Shown here one piece after another: positions 9,701-18,209 of a stretch of 64,000 bases of DNA. A program made the position numbers and the translations under genes. This stretch comes from JBBRHQ01 sp963840235 (lineage in GTDB: Bacteria > Actinomycetota > Thermoleophilia > Solirubrobacterales > 70-9). The stretch spans positions 1 to 64,000 of the forward strand of contig CAWIYC010000007.1 in the NCBI GenBank assembly GCA_963840235.1. Reading direction: 5' to 3'. The notes beneath the pieces are model-generated. The model was not told the DNA's origin. It made no database searches and saw only the letters and a program-made list of their open reading frames with translations. The first letter of the stretch is position 1; each line of letters opens with the position of its first letter.

Positions 9701-9773
9701 TGGCCGCCCCGTCGCGGATCAAGACGCGGAAGTGACGACAGCGTCACAACCGGACCGGGGAGTCGAGCGCCGC

Positions 9774-10493
9774 TCAGGCGGCCTGTTGCTGGGGGCCCTG
9801 CTGCTCGTCGTCGACGTCGAGGACGACACTGCCGTCGGCGGTGTGGCGGACCTTGAACTCGAGCGGTGAGCGTTCCTCCAGCTCACGCAGCAGCTCGACC
9901 GGCTCCTCGAGCCGCATCGAGAGGGTCGCGCGGCCTTCGGAGAAGCGCTCGACCGAGATCTCCGAGGTGGCGTCGATCTGGCCGGCCGCGTCCTCGAAGG
10001 AGACCAGCTGAGAGAAGTCGCCGAGGGGACCGATCTGAACCTTGATCAGACCCTCGAACAGCTCGTGGGCGTCGACTTCGGCGGGGTGGCCGTTGCCGTT
10101 GGCGGCCGCGGCTGCTGCAATCGCCTCGGCTCCATTGCCGGGCTCGGCCTCGACCCCGATCCGGCCCGCCAGGTCCTGCACCTTCTTGCTCACCTCCACC
10201 GCCTCGCGCAGAGCCTTCATCCGGATCCGTGTCGCCTGCCCGCGGGCCTGCGCCTGGACCTCCTCGAGCCGCAGCGAGATCGCCTCGATCGAGGCAAGGC
10301 TGCGGTCATGGCGCTCGTTTGCCTGGCGCAGCTCCTCCTGGAGGTCGCGGATCTCGCGCTCCCGCTCGATGATCAGGCCGGACATGTAGGCGAGCTCTCG
10401 CTCGAGCTCGGCGACCCTCTCATCCCAGGCGGTGATAGCCGCATCGACTTCGGTGCGGCGGTAGCCGAGGAACACCCTCTTGAAGCTACCCAT
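9774..10493 (-). CDS. DivIVA-like coiled-coil protein
   Basis: A 239-residue cytoplasmic protein beginning MGSFKRVFLGYRRTEVDAAI; the GYxxxEVD motif is the DivIVA/GpsB-type N-terminal signature. A long heptad-like coiled coil covers about residues 20-110. A Gly/Asn/Ala-rich linker (AAANGNGHPAEV) precedes a C-terminal globular part (about 140-232) with alternating beta-like strands, and the end is Gln/Ala-rich. Start ATG 10493 matches the motif position. In actinobacteria such proteins mark poles or septa; whether this one binds membrane is unknown. It lies 72 bp after rsfS, perhaps in the same transcript. Confidence 0.75.
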   Translation of the reverse strand: MGSFKRVFLGYRRTEVDAAITAWDERVAELERELAYMSGLIIEREREIRDLQEELRQANERHDRSLASIEAISLRLEEVQAQARGQATRIRMKALREAVEVSKKVQDLAGRIGVEAEPGNGAEAIAAAAAANGNGHPAEVDAHELFEGLIKVQIGPLGDFSQLVSFEDAAGQIDATSEISVERFSEGRATLSMRLEEPVELLRELEERSPLEFKVRHTADGSVVLDVDDEQQGPQQQAA

Positions 10494-10564
10494 GGGCGGA
10501 ACCGTATGGGGGCCTCCGGACGGCAATTCGCGCCACCTCGCCCAGGCGCGAACGCCTGTTCGCC

Positions 10565-10948
10565 TCAGGCGCTGGCGGCCTGCCGCTGCCCACCCGGCAG
10601 CCGGGTCTCGACCCGGGGCGCGTCGCGCCATAGCTCCTCCAGGCGATAGCGGTCCCGCGCCTCGGCCGTGAAGACGTGCAGGACACAATCGAGGTAGTCG
10701 AGAACCACCCAGCCGGCCGCCCCCTCACCCTCCACCTGGCCCGGGGTCAGGCCCTCGTCCTTCTTCAGCCGCACCCGGACCTCGTCGGTGATCGCCTTCG
10801 CCTGGCGTTCATTGCCGGCGGTGCAGATCACCAGGCAGTCGGTGTAGGAAACAAGCTCGCGCATGTCGAGGACGACGATGTCCCCGGCCTTCTTCGAGTC
10901 CGCCAGCTCCGCCAGCCTCAGCGCCAGCGCCTCCGAAGACCCGCTCAT
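10565..10948 (-). CDS. rsfS: Ribosomal silencing factor RsfS
   Basis: A 127-residue RsfS/YbeB-family protein, which binds L14 on the 50S subunit and blocks subunit joining when nutrients are short. The family pattern is visible: ALRLAELADSKKAGDIVVLDMR, then SYTDCLVICTAGNERQAKAITDEV, then GWVVLDYLDCVLHVFTAEAR and YRLEELW. Length is normal, with a short Gln/Ala-rich tail. Its start overlaps the nadD stop by 4 bp (translational coupling). The nadD-rsfS pair is conserved across bacteria. Confidence 0.96.
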   Translation of the reverse strand: MSGSSEALALRLAELADSKKAGDIVVLDMRELVSYTDCLVICTAGNERQAKAITDEVRVRLKKDEGLTPGQVEGEGAAGWVVLDYLDCVLHVFTAEARDRYRLEELWRDAPRVETRLPGGQRQAASA

Positions 10949-11559
10949 CCCGAGTACACCCCCCGCTCCTCGATGAACCTCGCCACCGGCTCCGGCACCA
11001 GGTAGCGCAGGGGCCGCCCCGACGCGGCACGCTCGCGCACCGCGGAGGAGGAGACCCCGAATTGCGGCATCTCCAGCATCGTCGCCCGCTCGAGGGCACC
11101 CAGGCTGCGCAGGACCGCCACCACCTCGGCGTCCGAGACCCCCGCCCGGCGTGCGACCGCGAGCCGCGCCAGCTCGACCACCCGCTCCGGCTCGTGCCAG
11201 CTCTCGAGCCCGACCGCGGCGTCGGCGCCCATCACGAACACCAGCTCGGTGTCTCCCTTCTCCTCGGCAAGCAGCTCCAAGGTCTCACACGTGTAGGACG
11301 GCCCGTCGCGCTCGACCTCCACGGTGGAGACGGTGAAGCGCGCGTCCTCGGAACCGGCAAGCCGGGTCATCGCCAACCGGATCTCCTTTCCCGGGTCGTC
11401 GACGATCTTCTTGTGCGGCGCCTCGCCGGTGGGGACCAGAACCACCTCGGTCAGCCCGAGCTGCCAGAGCGCCTCCTGCGCCAGCGCCAGGTGTCCCAGG
11501 TGGGGCGGGTTGAAGGCCGAGCCGAGGACGCCGATGCCGGCACCCGGCCCGCTAGCCAC
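10945..11559 (-). CDS. nadD: Nicotinate-nucleotide adenylyltransferase
   Basis: A 204-residue NadD, which adenylates nicotinate mononucleotide to deamido-NAD. The nucleotidyltransferase motif GSAFNPPHLGHLALA (usual form GGxFDPxHxGH) is at residues 13-27. FVMGADAAVGLESWHEPE lies mid-protein, and SSSAVRERAASGRPLRYLVP is the C-terminal SSTxIR-type motif. It overlaps both neighbours: 8 bp with proA and 4 bp with rsfS, consistent with one polycistronic unit proB-proA-nadD-rsfS. Confidence 0.97.
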   Translation of the reverse strand: MASGPGAGIGVLGSAFNPPHLGHLALAQEALWQLGLTEVVLVPTGEAPHKKIVDDPGKEIRLAMTRLAGSEDARFTVSTVEVERDGPSYTCETLELLAEEKGDTELVFVMGADAAVGLESWHEPERVVELARLAVARRAGVSDAEVVAVLRSLGALERATMLEMPQFGVSSSAVRERAASGRPLRYLVPEPVARFIEERGVYSG

Positions 11560-12817
11560 GCACCTGGCCCTGACCGCGACCGACGTACTTGAAGGTCGTC
11601 AGCTCACGCAGGCCGATCGGTCCCCGCGCGTGCAGCTTCTGAGTCGAGTTGCCGATCTCGGCCCCCATCCCGTACTCGAAGCCGTCGGTGAACCGGGTCG
11701 ACGCGTTGACGTAGACGGCGGCGGCGTCGACTCCGGCGGTGAACAGGTCGGCCGCCTGCTCGGAGCCGGTCACGATCGCCTCCGAGTGGCCGCTGCCATG
11801 ACGGTTGATGTGCTCGATCGCGGCCTCGAGCGAGTCCACCACCCCGACCGCCATCTTCATCTCCAGGTACTCGGTGTCCCAATCCTCGGGCCCGGCCTCC
11901 AGCACCTCCGTCCCCCCCGCGTTCCCCCGGGTCTCGGCGTCGCCGAGAAGCTCGACCCCCGCGGCGGCAAGGTCGGCCAGGACAAGCGGCAGAAAGGCGG
12001 GCGCCACCTCGCGGTCCACCAGCAGCGTCTCGGCCGAGTTGCAGACCCCGGGGCGGTCCACCTTGGCGTTGAAGGCAATCGCCCGCGCCATCTCGAGGTC
12101 GGCCTCGGAGTGGACGTAGACGTGGCAGTTGCCCGCCGCCGCATACATCACCGGCACCGTGGCAACGTCCTTGAGCGCCTCCTTCAGCCCCTCCCCCCCG
12201 CGCGGGATCAGCAGGTCGATCAACCGGTCCTGGGTGGCCAGCTCGGCCAGCCCATCGCGCTCGCCGGCCGCAAGCAGGACGACCGCGTCCGCCGGCAGAC
12301 CCGTCTCCGCCAGCGCTTCGCGCACGATCGCGGCCAGGGCGCCATTGGAGTGCTCGGCGTAGCTGGAGCCGCGCAGGACGATCGCGTTGCCGCTCTTGAT
12401 CGTCAGCGCGGCGCAATCGATGGTGACGTTGGGGCGGGCCTCGTAGACGACTGCGACGACCCCGAGCGGGACCCGCACCTTGCGCAGCTCGATACCGCTC
12501 TCGAGGTCGCGCCTCTCGATCTCCTCACCGACCGGGTCGGGCAGTGCGGCGATCGCCCGCACCCCGGCCGCCATAGCCTCGACCCGCTCGCGGGTCAGAG
12601 TGAGGCGGTCGCGGAGCGCCTCCGTCAGGGACTCGGCCCGGGGATCGGCCAGGTCGGCCGCGTTGGCCTCGAGGATCGCCCCGGCGCGCTGCTCGAGCAG
12701 CGTCGCGGTCTCATCGAGCACGGCGTTCTTGACCTCGGTCGGGGCGCGCACGAGCGCCAGCGATGCGGCCCTGGCGGCCGCGCAGGCGTCGGCAACGCTG
12801 GTCGTGGTCGTGGCCAT
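11552..12817 (-). CDS. proA: Gamma-glutamyl phosphate reductase
   Basis: A 421-residue NADPH-dependent enzyme of proline synthesis, converting glutamyl-5-phosphate to the semialdehyde. ProA hallmarks are VPLGVVAVVYEARPNVTIDCAALTIKSGNAIVLRGSS-type sequence (about residues 105-145), the catalytic-Cys segment RPGVCNSAETLLVD, and the C-terminal ALTTFKYVG-like end (ELTTFKYVGRG). An ATG at 12817 is preferred to a TTG nine bases upstream. It follows proB by 28 bp; together they catalyse the first two steps of proline synthesis. Confidence 0.98.
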   Translation of the reverse strand: MATTTTSVADACAAARAASLALVRAPTEVKNAVLDETATLLEQRAGAILEANAADLADPRAESLTEALRDRLTLTRERVEAMAAGVRAIAALPDPVGEEIERRDLESGIELRKVRVPLGVVAVVYEARPNVTIDCAALTIKSGNAIVLRGSSYAEHSNGALAAIVREALAETGLPADAVVLLAAGERDGLAELATQDRLIDLLIPRGGEGLKEALKDVATVPVMYAAAGNCHVYVHSEADLEMARAIAFNAKVDRPGVCNSAETLLVDREVAPAFLPLVLADLAAAGVELLGDAETRGNAGGTEVLEAGPEDWDTEYLEMKMAVGVVDSLEAAIEHINRHGSGHSEAIVTGSEQAADLFTAGVDAAAVYVNASTRFTDGFEYGMGAEIGNSTQKLHARGPIGLRELTTFKYVGRGQGQVRG

Positions 12818-12844
12818 CAGCGGCAAAGGGTAGCCGCCGGCCGC

Positions 12845-13933
12845 TCAGGCGAGGACGAAGTAGTCGCGGTGGACGGCCTCCTCGGCGGCGTGCGGCATCA
12901 GCTCGCGCACCTGCGAGCTCTTCAGGCCCTTGATCCGCTCCACCTCCTCCGAGGAGTAGTTGACTATCCCCTTGCCGATCACCTCCGCGCCCAAGGTCAC
13001 CTCAACCGCGTCGCCCGCGTCGAAACTGCCTTCGACGGCGACGATCCCGACCGGCAGCAGGCTGGAGCCCCTCTCCCGCAGCATCCGCGCCGCGCCCTCG
13101 TCCACGGCGACGCGCCCGTGCGCGGGCTTCGCATGCTTGAGCCAGAGCTTGAAGCTCGGGGCCCTGCCGCGGCGGGGCGCGAAGGCGGTGCCGACGGAGC
13201 CGCCCCCGGCGGCCTCCTGCAGGGTCCCGGCGACCGTGCCGTTACAGATCACCGCCCCGATCCCGGCCTCCGCGGCCATCTCTGCCGCCGCCACCTTGCT
13301 CCGCATGCCGCCGGAGCCGAAGGCTGAGGTGCGGTCCCCGATCTTCAGGCCCCCGAGCTGCTCGGAACCGCTCACCTCTCGCACGAGCTGGGCGTCCGGC
13401 TCCCGCCGCGGATCGGCGCTGTGGAGGCCGTCGATGTCGGTCAGCAGCACCAGCAGCCTGGCGTCGAGCAGGATCGCCACCTGTGCCGCGAGGAAGTCGT
13501 TGTCGCCGAAGGTGATCTCGTCGGTCGCCGTGGTGTCGTTCTCGTTCACCACCGGCACCACCCCCCACTCGAGCAGGCGCCGCAGCGTCTGGCGGGCGTT
13601 GAGGTAGTTGGTGCGGGCGGCGATGTCGGAGGCGGTCAGCAGCACCTGGGCGGCATGGACCCCCTGTGCGTCGAGGCGGGTCTCATAGGCGCGGAAGAGG
13701 TCCCCCTGGCCGATCGCGGAGGCGGCCTGGAGCTCGTCCATCGCGGCGGGGCGCGACGGCAAACGCATCAGCCGGATCCCACGGGCGATCGCGCCGGAGG
13801 TGACCATCACCACCCGCTCGCCACTCGACTCCAGCGCCGCGACCTGGCCGCAGACGTTGTCGAGCACATCCGCGCGCAGCTCGCCGTCGTCGGCGGCGAC
13901 GATCGAGGATCCGAGTTTGACGACCAGGGTCAT
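12845..13933 (-). CDS. proB: Glutamate 5-kinase with PUA domain
   Basis: A 362-residue kinase making glutamyl-5-phosphate, the first proline-pathway step. The amino-acid-kinase domain (about 1-245) shows MTLVVKLGSS, VTSGAIARG, VVNENDTTATDEITFGDND and FGSGGMRSKVAAAEMA. A C-terminal PUA domain (about 265-345) starts near HGRVAVDEGAARML. Proline feedback usually acts on the kinase domain. It sits 107 bp downstream of obgE; no separate promoter is evident. Confidence 0.98.
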   Translation of the reverse strand: MTLVVKLGSSIVAADDGELRADVLDNVCGQVAALESSGERVVMVTSGAIARGIRLMRLPSRPAAMDELQAASAIGQGDLFRAYETRLDAQGVHAAQVLLTASDIAARTNYLNARQTLRRLLEWGVVPVVNENDTTATDEITFGDNDFLAAQVAILLDARLLVLLTDIDGLHSADPRREPDAQLVREVSGSEQLGGLKIGDRTSAFGSGGMRSKVAAAEMAAEAGIGAVICNGTVAGTLQEAAGGGSVGTAFAPRRGRAPSFKLWLKHAKPAHGRVAVDEGAARMLRERGSSLLPVGIVAVEGSFDAGDAVEVTLGAEVIGKGIVNYSSEEVERIKGLKSSQVRELMPHAAEEAVHRDYFVLA

Positions 13934-14039
13934 GGGCGCCCAAGTCTAGGAAGCGCCCGGGCGCGGAGACGGGCCGTCGCTCGCAGGCTCCCAGGCGTCC
14001 CCGAACCGGGCGGTGGCTCCATCTGCGCCCGGCGCCGGC

Positions 14040-15335
14040 TCAGCCCGGGTGCAGTTCGAACTCGTGCTCGCCGATTCGCACCTCGTCTCCGGGCTCGAAC
14101 CCCGCCGAGCGCAGGGCGGCCACCACCCCGATCTCGCTCAGCCGCTGCTCGAGATAGGAGAGCGCCTCCTCGTTGGAGAGGTCGTGGCGCTCGACCAGCA
14201 TTTCCACGCCCCGCCCGGTGACCCGGAATACCCCCTCGCCCTCGGGCACGACGTCGTAGCCGCCCTCGCCGGCGGGGCGGTAGACGCGGTGCTCGGCCTC
14301 GAAGCCCTCGGGCGCAGCGGTGGGGACCGCAGCCGTGGGTGGCTCTTCCGGGATCGAGCTGACGATCAGCCGGCGCAACTCCTCCAGACCGGCACCTGTC
14401 GCCGAGGAGGCCGGGAGGACGCCGATCACCCGCTCGCCGAGGCGATCGCGCCACTCCGCCGCCATCCGCTCCGCCACCTCCCCGGAGACGAGGTCGCATT
14501 TCGAGAGGACGACGATCTCCGGGACCCGGCCGAGACCGCTGCCGTATGAGGAGAGCTCAGTGCGAACGATCTCGTAAGCGTCGAGGGGGTCGCCCTCGGC
14601 CGGAGCGATGTCAACCAGGTGGACGAGCACCGAGCAGCGCTCGACGTGGGCGAGGAACTCGTGGCCCAACCCGGCGCCGTCGGCCGCGCCCTCGATCAGC
14701 CCGGGGATGTCGGCGATCACAGCCTGGCGCTCGACCGTCTCGATCGTGCCCAGGACCGGCTCCAGGGTGGTGAACGGGTAGTCGGCCACTTTCGGCGCCG
14801 CCCGCGTCAGCCGCGCGATCAGCGAGGACTTGCCGGCGTTCGGAAGCCCGATCAGGCCGGCGTCGGCGAGCAGGCGAAGGCGCAACTCGATCCAGCCCGA
14901 CTCCCCCACTGCCCCGCGCTCGGCGAATCGCGGCGCCTGCCGGGTCGAGGTGGCGAATCGCTTGTTGCCGTGCCCGCCGCGGCCGCCCTGGGCGACGATC
15001 GCCCGCTGCCCAGGCACGGTCAGGTCTATGGCGTCCCCGTCGAGGGCGACCACGGAGGTTCCCGGAGCCACCGGAATCTCGCGGTCCTCGCCGCGCGCGC
15101 CGTGGCGGTTGGATCCCTCGCCGTGCCGTCCCCGCCCGGCGCGGAAGTGCTTGCTGCCGCGGAGCGCTCCCAGGTCCCGCCGCGATCCGTCACAGACGAG
15201 CACGACGCTGCCGCCGTGCCCGCCGTCCCCCCCGTCCGGCCCGCCCTTGGGCACATGGGCCTCGCGCCTGAAGGAAACGCACCCGTCCCCCCCACGCCCG
15301 CCCTCGACGTAGATCTTGGCTCTGTCCAAGAGCAT
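14040..15335 (-). CDS. obgE: Obg GTPase
   Basis: A 431-residue ribosome-associated GTPase needed for 50S assembly and stress control. Domain order is standard: the glycine-rich Obg fold (1-158; RAKIYVEGGRGGDGCVSFRR, then GGHGNKRF), the G domain (about 160-330; P loop GLPNAGKSSL, DIPGLIEGAADGAGLG switch region, VVLSKCD as the NKxD-type motif), and a C-terminal OCT domain (about 350-431; YDVVPEGEGVFRVTG). It follows rpmA across palindromic repeat copy B. Confidence 0.98.
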   Translation of the reverse strand: MLLDRAKIYVEGGRGGDGCVSFRREAHVPKGGPDGGDGGHGGSVVLVCDGSRRDLGALRGSKHFRAGRGRHGEGSNRHGARGEDREIPVAPGTSVVALDGDAIDLTVPGQRAIVAQGGRGGHGNKRFATSTRQAPRFAERGAVGESGWIELRLRLLADAGLIGLPNAGKSSLIARLTRAAPKVADYPFTTLEPVLGTIETVERQAVIADIPGLIEGAADGAGLGHEFLAHVERCSVLVHLVDIAPAEGDPLDAYEIVRTELSSYGSGLGRVPEIVVLSKCDLVSGEVAERMAAEWRDRLGERVIGVLPASSATGAGLEELRRLIVSSIPEEPPTAAVPTAAPEGFEAEHRVYRPAGEGGYDVVPEGEGVFRVTGRGVEMLVERHDLSNEEALSYLEQRLSEIGVVAALRSAGFEPGDEVRIGEHEFELHPG

Positions 15336-15351
15336 CGGCTAATGATGACGA

Positions 15352-15463
15352 GACACCGGCGCCCCTCCCGGCGGGTGGCACGGGATGGGAGGACCCATTC
15401 CCGAGCACCCGCCGTAGAGCGCAGGGAATGGTGGGTCCCATCCCGTGACAGGACCCGCCGGCC
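15352..15463. repeat. Palindromic intergenic repeat, copy B (inverted relative to A)
   Basis: The reverse complement of 5955-6066 with only about three differences in 112 bp, so the two copies are recent or under constraint. The outer stem is cacgggatggga at 15379-15390 and tcccatcccgtg at 15436-15447. It lies between the rpmA stop and the obgE start, both on the minus strand. Copy A occupies an equivalent position between two minus-strand genes, but in the opposite orientation. Confidence 0.85.
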
Positions 15464-15477
15464 TGGGCGCAGATCCC

Positions 15478-15732
15478 TCAGTCGTCGGCGAGAACTGTGA
15501 TCGTGCGGCCGCGGCGGGCCGGGCTGAAGTCGACCACCCCGGGGCGGGTGGCGAAGATCGTGTGGTCGCGGCCGAGGCCGGTGCCCTCGCCGGGCCAGAA
15601 GCGGGTGCCGCGCTGGCGGACGATGATCTCGCCGCCGTTGACGCGCTGGCCGGCGAAGACCTTGACGCCGAGCATCTTCGGGTTTGAGTCGCGGCCGTTG
15701 CGGCTGGAGCCGAGTCCCTTCTTATGAGCCAT
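15478..15732 (-). CDS. rpmA: 50S ribosomal protein L27
   Basis: An 84-residue L27 beginning MAHKKGLGSSRNGRDSNPK, the normal mature-type N-terminus that reaches the peptidyl-transferase centre, with no cleavable extension. KVFAGQRVNGGEIIVRQRG and FWPGEGTGLGRDHTIFA are universally conserved segments. Its start overlaps the rplU end by 11 bp. The order rplU-rpmA-obgE is the common bacterial one. Confidence 0.98.
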   Translation of the reverse strand: MAHKKGLGSSRNGRDSNPKMLGVKVFAGQRVNGGEIIVRQRGTRFWPGEGTGLGRDHTIFATRPGVVDFSPARRGRTITVLADD

Positions 15733-16318
15733 CGCCGTCCTCCTTCTTCGCCGGCTTCTTCGCCGCCGGCTTCCGTGCCGTGGGCTTCTTCGCCGCCGGC
15801 TTCCGTGCCGCAGGCTTCTTCGCCGCGGTTTCCGGCTTCTTCGCCGCAGTCTCCGCCTTGGCCGTGGGCTTCTTCGCCGCCGGCTTGCGGGTGGCCCGCT
15901 TCTTCGCCGGCGCCTTGGTCTCGGCGGCCGTCTTCACCTCGGCTCCCGACGCCTCGGCCATGGGCTCCGGTTTCGGCTCCGGCTCCGCCTTCTTCGCGGC
16001 GGGCTTCCGGGTCAGCATCTTCAGGTCGGTGATCTCGAGCCTGGTCAGCTCCGAGCGGTGGCCGGCTCGCCGGTGGTAGCCCTTCTTGGCCTTGTACTTG
16101 AAGATCTTGATCTTGGGGCCGCGCAGATGCTCTGCGACGGTCGCCTCGACCTTGACCTTCTCCAGGCCGGAGGGATCGGCGACGACCTCCTTGTCGCGGA
16201 ACATCACCGGGCGCAGACTGACCTTCGCGCCCTCCTCCGCGGGCAGGCGGTCGACGAGCAGGGCGGTGCCCTTCTCGACCTTGTACTGCTTGCCACCGCT
16301 TTCGATCACTGCGTACAT
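15722..16318 (-). CDS. rplU: 50S ribosomal protein L21 with long Lys/Ala/Pro-rich tail
   Basis: A 198-residue protein. Residues 1-101 are a complete L21 (MYAVIESGGKQYKVEKG; GPKIKIFKYKAKKGYHRRAGHR; LTRLEITDL). The other half, residues 102-198, is low-complexity, first acidic-mixed (AEPEPKPEPMAE) and then repeats of KPAAKKPTA/KPAARKPAA type, resembling histone H1 and mycobacterial HupB tails. Typical L21 is about 100-105 residues. The tail is probably disordered and positively charged; it may contact rRNA, DNA or other subunits. It ends EDGDGS and overlaps rpmA by 11 bp. Confidence 0.95.
   Translation of the reverse strand: MYAVIESGGKQYKVEKGTALLVDRLPAEEGAKVSLRPVMFRDKEVVADPSGLEKVKVEATVAEHLRGPKIKIFKYKAKKGYHRRAGHRSELTRLEITDLKMLTRKPAAKKAEPEPKPEPMAEASGAEVKTAAETKAPAKKRATRKPAAKKPTAKAETAAKKPETAAKKPAARKPAAKKPTARKPAAKKPAKKEDGDGS
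15737..15915 (-). repeat. Imperfect tandem repeats encoding the KPAAKK tail of L21
   Basis: Units containing ttcttcgccgccggctt and ttccgtgccg recur several times in about 180 bp, in frame with rplU. Each unit encodes a K-P-A-A-K-K-type block. Because repeats are in multiples of three bases, slippage would change tail length without breaking the frame. Confidence 0.85.
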
Positions 16319-16339
16319 GCCTGTTCCGTTTCCGCTTCC

Positions 16340-18184
16340 TCAGTCGTCGGACTTCGCGGCGCGCGAACCGCCGCGACCACCTCGGCGGCCGCGGCGGCGC
16401 CTCTCAGAGCCGGAGGATTCTAGCTGCTCGGAGCCGTTCCCCGCCGCCGCTGCGCCGCCGCCGTTGCTGGACTCGACCCCAGGGAGCGAGGCCACCGCGG
16501 CAGCCCGCTCGACACGCTCGATCCGCACCAGCTTGCGCTCGCCGACGAAGGGAGCGCCGCCGCTGACGCTGACGATGTAGGAGTCGACCCGGGCGACCGC
16601 GTCGTCGGCGTTGTACATGTGGGGCTCGTCGATCCTGACCAAGACCTCCTCGCCGACCTTGAACGGCAGTGCCCGCTCCTCGATCTTCTCGCGGCTGTCG
16701 GCCTCGACCACCTCGAAGGTGTCGATCGGCAACGCCTCGCCGCCCTCGAAGTGGAACTGCTTGCCGGTCTCGGCCTCGAACTCGGCCAGGCCGCTCTCGG
16801 GGTCGATCAGCTCGGCAGCGACCTTCGGCTGGACCCGGATCAGGAAGGCCTCGGGCTTGGGGTTCTCGGCGACGATGTCGTGCAGCTTCCGCAGGCCCTC
16901 GAGGGCCACCGTCTCGGCCGAGAGCACCACGCCCTCGCCCTCGCAGGTCGGGCAGCGCACGGTGAGGATCTCACGCACGCCGTCGGTGACGTTCTGGCGG
17001 GTCATCTCGACCAGCCCCAGCGGCGAGACCTCGACCACGTAGCTCTTCGACTTATCGGCGTCGAGCGCCTTGCGCATGGTCTGAAGGACCTTGTCGCGGT
17101 TTCGGGCGCGGGCCATGTCGATGAAATCGATAACGATGATCCCGCCGATGTCGCGCAGCCTCAGCTGTCGCACGACCTCGTCGGCCGCCTCGGTGTTGAC
17201 CTTGGTGATCGTCTCCTCGAGGCCACCCTTGCCACGGCCGGTAAAGCTGCCGCTGTTGACGTCGATCACGGTCAGGGCCTCGGCGTATTCGATGATCAGA
17301 TACCCGCCCGAGGGCAGGTCCACCCGCCGGGTCAGGGTCGAGTTGATCTCCTTGTCGATCCCCCACTTCTCGAACAGCGGCTTGGGATCCTCGTAGAGCT
17401 CGACCCCGGAGACCAGCTCCGGCGCCGTGCGCTGGAAGAAGCTGATGACCCGGTCGCGCTGCTTCGGGGAGTCGATGATCGCCTTCTCGAAATCGCTGAG
17501 AAAGACGTCGCGCAGAACCCTGACCGAGAGGTCGGCCTCCTGGAAGACCAGCGCCGGCGCCTTGACCTCCTCGGTGCGACGGTCGAGCACGTCGTTGAGC
17601 TTGTGCAGATAACCGATCTCGCGCACGAAGTCGGTCTTCTTGGCGCCATGGGCGGCGGTGCGGACGATCAGCCCGCCCGGGCCCTTGTAGGTGCGGTCGA
17701 CCATCTTGCGCAGGCGGTCGCGCTCCTTGTCGCCGAGCCGGCGGCTGACGCCGACGCCGCTGCCCTGGGGGGCGTAGACCAGATAGCGGCCTGCGATCGA
17801 GACGTTCATCGAGAGCCGCGCGCCCTTGGTCTTCAGCGGGTCCTTGACCACCTGGACGACGATCTCCTGGCCGGGCTTGATCAGCTCGTCGATGCGCCGG
17901 CCCTTGCCGCGGCCGCGCCTCGGAGCCTGCTCGCCCCCGGGAAGGACGATCTCGTCAACGTGGAGGAAGCCGTTGCGCTCGAGGCCGATGTCGACGAAGG
18001 CGGCCTCCATTCCGGGAAGGACGTTGTCGACCTTCCCCTTGTAGATGTTGCCGACGATCGAGCGGCGGCCGCGGCGCTCGATGTAGAGCTCCGCCACCTC
18101 CCGCTTCGATCCCTGCTTTTTGGCTTCGAGAACGGCCACGCGCGTTTCGCCGCGGTCCGCGGAAACCAGGATTGTCTTCTTCAT
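16340..18184 (-). CDS. rng: Ribonuclease E/G family endoribonuclease
   Basis: A 614-residue RNase E/G. An S1-like domain lies at about 35-125 (GNIYKGKVDNVLPGMEAAFVDIG). The catalytic DNase-I-like region has VIDVNSGSFTGRG (metal-binding Asp of VDVNSG) and IVIDFIDM (second catalytic Asp). The zinc-link motif CPTCEG (CPxC) is at about residue 430. The C-terminal 50 residues are Gly/Ser/Arg-rich (RRRRGRRGGRGG), a likely RNA-binding tail. It processes rRNA and mRNA. It is 25 bp from rodA and 21 bp ahead of rplU. Confidence 0.96.
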   Translation of the reverse strand: MKKTILVSADRGETRVAVLEAKKQGSKREVAELYIERRGRRSIVGNIYKGKVDNVLPGMEAAFVDIGLERNGFLHVDEIVLPGGEQAPRRGRGKGRRIDELIKPGQEIVVQVVKDPLKTKGARLSMNVSIAGRYLVYAPQGSGVGVSRRLGDKERDRLRKMVDRTYKGPGGLIVRTAAHGAKKTDFVREIGYLHKLNDVLDRRTEEVKAPALVFQEADLSVRVLRDVFLSDFEKAIIDSPKQRDRVISFFQRTAPELVSGVELYEDPKPLFEKWGIDKEINSTLTRRVDLPSGGYLIIEYAEALTVIDVNSGSFTGRGKGGLEETITKVNTEAADEVVRQLRLRDIGGIIVIDFIDMARARNRDKVLQTMRKALDADKSKSYVVEVSPLGLVEMTRQNVTDGVREILTVRCPTCEGEGVVLSAETVALEGLRKLHDIVAENPKPEAFLIRVQPKVAAELIDPESGLAEFEAETGKQFHFEGGEALPIDTFEVVEADSREKIEERALPFKVGEEVLVRIDEPHMYNADDAVARVDSYIVSVSGGAPFVGERKLVRIERVERAAAVASLPGVESSNGGGAAAAGNGSEQLESSGSERRRRGRRGGRGGSRAAKSDD

Positions 18185-18209
18185 TTACCTCAGCTCAGTG
18201 GATGGGTCG

